Source of the DNA: Diphasiastrum complanatum
Taxonomy: Eukaryota > Streptophyta > Lycopodiopsida > Lycopodiales > Lycopodiaceae
Direction of reading: 5' to 3'
Assembly (NCBI GenBank): GCA_029204225.1
Contig: CM055095.1
Coordinates: 73,194,753-73,258,752, forward strand
DNA: 64,000 nt
Shown: piece by piece, positions 59,900 to 64,000 of the stretch
Layout: each line of letters begins with the position of its first letter
Numbering within the stretch: position 1 is the stretch's first letter
The notes under the pieces: model-generated
Told to the model about the DNA's origin: nothing
The model's input: the letters and a program-made list of their open reading frames with translations, nothing else
Databases searched by the model: none
Translations under genes and position numbers: made by a program

Positions 59900-60350
59900 G
59901 TTTTGCTAGACCATCACACATGAGATTCCAAGCATGGACTATTGACCAAGGCATAACAAACATGGTGTGCACCTTTCATTTCATGAAAACTCAGTATATA
60001 GTATTAGGCTGCCAACTTCATCACGTCAAGCATGGTCATAGTTCCATGTATCAAACATTCCAGACCTGAAACGTTTCTTACAGAATGTCTGTTACGGAAT
60101 CCATTTTGTATGCATACAAAAAACTATCATTTTTTTTTGTAAAACTATTATCTTTTTAAAGAAAATCTTTTGGAAGGTGTTTCTAATAGAACATTCACAA
60201 TGGCACTCAAAGCAAGGCCATTTTGAAGCAACAAGAACTATAAGCACCGTATATATGTTATTACATCTGTACTCATGAAACAGAGAATATTGCCAGACCA
60301 TAATGCATTTTACATTGTAGGCCATATATCATGCATAGGGACATTTATGT
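59900..60350. other. no recognisable gene
   Basis: Upstream (minus-strand sense) of the first visible transporter exon. I searched here for the exon carrying the N-terminal helices and did not find it. Confidence 0.4.
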
Positions 60351-60353
60351 GTA

Positions 60354-60429
60354 CCAGTCAGTATTGGTTCGCTCATGTTATTCGTTGTCTCAGTCAGCAT
60401 TGGTTTGTTCATGTTATTCTTTGTCAAGT
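60354..60429. repeat. 38-bp tandem duplication
   Basis: CAGTCAGTATTGGTTCGCTC and CAGTCAGCATTGGTTTGTTC each continue ATGTTATTC(G/T)TTGTC. Confidence 0.85.
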
Positions 60430-60620
60430 TGACCATATAATTTGGGTGCTTGTGTCCATCACTTACTATTTGGCATTTATTGAAGACGATTATGGGTCAT
60501 GGGTCATATGGTCATTATTGGGCCCTAGCCTACCTCACAGATTCTAGCCCTTATTCTTGGCCTATGACAGTATAAATAGGCCCAGGGGACTCCTTACAAG
60601 CATCTGAGATAAAACAAAAC
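60405..60620 (+). repeat. LTR-like repeat, copy 1, with TATA box
   Basis: It shares GTTATTCTTTGTCAAGTTGACCATATA-like order, ATTATGGGTC, CAATATTGGGC-like and ACAGA(T/G)TCTAG with 63,632-63,775. A TATA box GTATAAATAGG at 60,570-60,580 suggests an LTR promoter. Ends and primer-binding site were not identified. Confidence 0.5.
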
Positions 60621-60649
60621 AAGTAAATATGTCACACTTTCCCATCCAA

Positions 60650-62460
60650 CCATAGATACATGCAAGCTATATACTAAATCAACACATGCAAGCCCAATAA
60701 AGGCATATGTACAGCCATGCACTCACACCCACGACTGCATGCACCACCATGCAAAACTAGTCAAGCCAATAAACAAGTAGATGATGATCCATCATGCACA
60801 TAAAAGATACCAACACAAAGGAAGGCCATCAAAGATGCTACAAGGCCCAAGCCACACTCTCCAAAACAGTCAAGTCCTGAACTGGAAAGTTATCACAGAC
60901 AAATGAGAGATATCCATCACGGTACAATCGGATAACATTATCCCACGTAATGTTCATTGCACCTAGGGCCCACTCTTCATCACACTACAATCGTGGGAGG
61001 GAGATATCTTGCCCCAAGCTTCAACCTACATCTCACGTCTAAAGCAAGCATACAGCATGCAAACAATTATCATCATAATGGTCTACATAACAAGATCAAC
61101 AGCATTGCTTTATAGAGACAAGGAAGATGTAGGTCACAGTAGTACAGGAGGAAATCAAGATTCCCAGTACATATGGCACCTTGATGAAAGCTTTCATCCT
61201 TGGAAAGAGGGAATCCTCAAACCAAAACTTTAAAAGCACAATAGATACACCTGCATGAGCTTCAAGCTGGGAGAGGAAGAAAATTCTCTTGTTTCAACTC
61301 CTACGTACAAAACAACCCAGACACCTATCGCTAGAGAAACCCCATAACGAAATGGCAAAAGAAACAAAACAAGCTTACAAACTACGCCTCCAAATAGTAG
61401 TTGCGGAATATCCTCCTTGCTATTGACCATCTACACTCGGCGATGGCACATTCTCCTCACATAATTACAAGAATATGACAGCAAAGTGTTCTCTTCTTGC
61501 CAAAGCAACTTCTCACCTTCAACTCAAAAAGACATAAAGGGTATAGTGTCTCCCTTCTCCACACCCGCCTACATATATAGGTGGATAGGACAGATAAGCT
61601 AGGGAGGTTGATGATGTGATAGAATGCTAGCAAATGTCATGGACGTACTGAGAAACCAATTCATTCGTCTTTGCTAGATAGTCAGTACAATCGATTATTG
61701 AAAATCATTAGTGAGATAAACAATATGGTCGTCTATCCATGCAATCATTACAATCGAATACACCACCCAATCAGTACAAACAATTAGTTACACAATGCAC
61801 GTAGCCACGTACACCCTAAGATGAGCTCAGCAGTTGTTTACATCCAAAGTACAATCTTAGATGTTTAATCCATTATCCTGTCATAGTTAAGACATACATT
61901 TTAATAACACGTAAAAGATGTTGTAGCAAATACATTACCAGAACAAATTCGTTGATTTGTTGTAAAATGACAGATTGATATTTAATATTGTAATAAAACT
62001 CCATCCACCTAGCTTAAGCTGGAAAAGACTATGCTTGATCCTTTAGAAACTTCAATGGTTTATAATTCACAAAGAGCTTGATAGGTATTCTACCATGCAA
62101 ATAATGAATCCAAGATTTCAAAGTATGCACTTTGGCCAAAAGCTCATACTCATAGACAGGATAATTCCTCTCAGCAAGATTCATCTTCCTGATTTCATTG
62201 GCAAATCACATGACCATTCTGCATCAATACCATTTTGATGGCTTTTCCACATGTGTTTGCATGTTCCTTAGAAAGTTGGTTTGGATACAATTTTAGGAAT
62301 GGAAGCAAGATCGAGCATCTCCTTCAAATTGTCAAAGCACTAGGTCCCTAACAAATTTCAAGTACACCGGAAATCAATGCAAAAGTTATGGACGTTTCAT
62401 CATCTAAAGCTCAACTTGTTCTCCCTTGGATGTAGTTTTTTACTATTTGTTGAAAGCTCT
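60650..62460. other. no recognisable gene
   Basis: Only short random open frames. 62,000-62,320 (for example TTCACAAAGAGCTTGATAGG) may be decayed minus-strand retroelement, but no motif is firm. Confidence 0.35.
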
Positions 62461-62468
62461 GGAAGTAG

Positions 62469-62960
62469 TTAAAAACCCATAGAGTTAAGTTTTGATCTTT
62501 GTAAAAGCTTTGATCTGGTTTTCTTTTGAAAACTCCATATATATTGGCATCGCACTGGAGGAGCTGTGCGGTGCACATATACCCTTTGAGGAGCTGGAGG
62601 AACTGTACTGCTCCGGCTGGGACTGTGTATGGCATGCTGGCAAGAGATGAAGGGGGTGCCCTGACACTCGGCATCTGCTGAGCCTCTGAATCCAATGTGG
62701 CAATCAAGTCGTCCAGCTGGCATCTGAATACAAATGCTCTGGGCTCTGGGCCTCATCCTGTGCACCATCCCCTGAATCATCCTGTGCACCATTGCCTGAA
62801 TCAACCCGTGCCTCATCCCGTGCCTCATCATGTGCACCCTGTAGACCCTGCATGGCCTCCCAATCTGTGCAATGCCTCGTCACCCCCATGCCTGCCATGG
62901 AGACCTGATGCTGCAGAAGTGGACGGCGATGGAGGGTATTCCAAATTGATGGATATGTGA
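62469..62960 (-). other. GC-rich patch with short repeated Asp/Gly/Ala codons
   Basis: The most GC-rich half-kilobase in its neighbourhood. From ATG at 62,898 the minus strand encodes 64 residues containing GAHDEARDEARVD, SGNGAQDDSGDGAQDEAQ and then a stop. The DNA repeat GGTGCACAGGATGA(T/G) recurs about every 30 bases. A shifted minus frame continues open to about 62,411. I recognise no family. It might be a low-complexity first exon or simply a minisatellite. Confidence 0.35.
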
Positions 62961-63631
62961 CACAGTCATGACTAGGTCTAGATATAGTTGACTCATGAAG
63001 TGTCTATTTTCGATCTTGGCATTTTTTAACCCGACAAACGATTCAAAAGTGTTCCAAGGTGAGCCATAGCTCGTTGGGAAGGGAAGAGGAGATTGAGAGC
63101 TTTTCAATGGTCTCTTCACATGTCACATGCAGTGACTGGAAAAAGATGTTGCCGAAAGTACTATTTTTTTATAGTCAGTTATTTGGATGACCTCGCAACC
63201 TAGAGGAGATAATGGTTAAGATTGCATTATAACTCTCTCTCTAGCAATCCTCGACAAATTTGTCCTTAAATAGTAGGGCATGCAAAGAAAGGCAAATTCA
63301 CCTAAGTCCTAGCTTGGGTGCAAGGAAGAATTTGGGTGTTGGAAGGAGAAGAATGCCTCAAGATTGTTAAAACTTTCGAGTTTTTGATTCCTACTTCGTG
63401 CATAAGTCTCATCTATTTCCATGATATATAAATTTATTGCTATTCTATTACTATTTTTCTTGCTTCAACTTCAACATATAAAATTTGTAGATCTTCCATG
63501 TACCTGACACCTGTTTTGTAGTAGTTGCAACTATTTGACAAAGACATGTTCTTTATACCGACATTGAAGACGGTGCCTTTAAGAGAAAATTACAGGCCAG
63601 TTATCATGCACAAATACACCTATACAGACTA

Positions 63632-63775
63632 TAGTTGTACACTTGTTCTATTTGTCAATTGGACCATATAGTTTAGGCCATGGATTCGTTACTTATTGAC
63701 ATGTTAGCGACAATTATGGGTCCCAAGGTCAATATTGGGCACTAGCTCTAAGTTACAGAGTCTAGTTCAAACTTT
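63632..63775 (+). repeat. LTR-like repeat, copy 2
   Basis: Diverged direct copy of 60,405-60,545, 3.2 kb downstream. The rest of 62,960-64,000 shows no gene. Confidence 0.5.
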
Positions 63776-64000
63776 TGCATCAAATAGTATCACCACACCT
63801 TCAGGCCTCATTATCCAAGGGTGATGATTTAGAGACTAGTTGCTTCAGTCTGGAAGTAGCTTGAGACTCAATTGAGCATGCTTCAATATGGTTTCAGTTT
63901 ACACACCCAACTTAGATACTTCAATATTTTCATGAAGATTGTTATTCAACTGCCCTACATTCATATGTCTCTTTGCATTTACAAGATGTTTAGCTTGTAA

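Overview
The window is nuclear DNA of a land plant with a large, transposon-rich, AT-rich genome. The evidence is spliced genes with GT-AG introns, plant-type Golgi genes, many Ty1/copia and Ty3/gypsy relics with the plant tRNA-iMet primer-binding site (TGGTATCAGAGC), LINE fragments, a MITE and long (GA)n/(CT)n tracts. The sequence alone does not fix the clade.

Layout. 0.5-2.5 kb: minus-strand LINE remains. 2.8-3.9 kb: two 3' exons of a GT77-type (PF03407) nucleotide-diphospho-sugar transferase, copy 1. 4.5-5.7 kb: an LTR-like block with a primer-binding site. 6.3-6.9 kb: a minus-strand chimera of ABCF-ATPase and S-adenosylmethionine synthetase fragments. 7.0-7.3 kb: a CT minisatellite. 7.9-11.5 kb: dead Copia-A. 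13.0-15.0 kb: gypsy pieces in opposite orientations. 16.1-20.5 kb: dead Copia-B (minus). 22-26.07 kb: Copia-C (minus), which has gag and protease but no recognisable pol and carries a MITE. 26.07-27.2 kb: a decayed reverse transcriptase that is neither copia nor gypsy. 29.7-30.7 kb: an LTR plus gag head (Copia-E). 30.7-38.3 kb: a minus-strand gypsy-type gag element split by the young, nearly complete Copia-D (31,294-37,260).

39.6-46.0 kb: the full three-exon GT77 copy 2, whose luminal stem is a seven-unit, 30-bp coding repeat rich in N-glycosylation sequons. 46.8-47.9 kb: a gypsy RNase H/integrase relic. 50.7-59.9 kb: eleven minus-strand exons of a CMP-sialic acid/UDP-galactose-transporter-like nucleotide-sugar transporter. 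Its N-terminal exons are not seen and probably lie beyond 64,000; its large intron holds another gag element and a LINE fragment. 60-64 kb: mostly unexplained, with a diverged LTR-like repeat pair and a GC-rich patch.

The real host genes are therefore two GT77 paralogues about 42 kb apart and one nucleotide-sugar transporter. All would act in the Golgi: the transporter imports activated sugars and the GT77 proteins use such donors. Their closeness suggests nothing more than neighbourhood. The most unusual items are the alternating glyco-repeat in GT77 copy 2, the unclassified reverse transcriptase at 26-27 kb, the nested insertion that can be proved by reading frame, and the ABCF/SAM-synthetase chimera.
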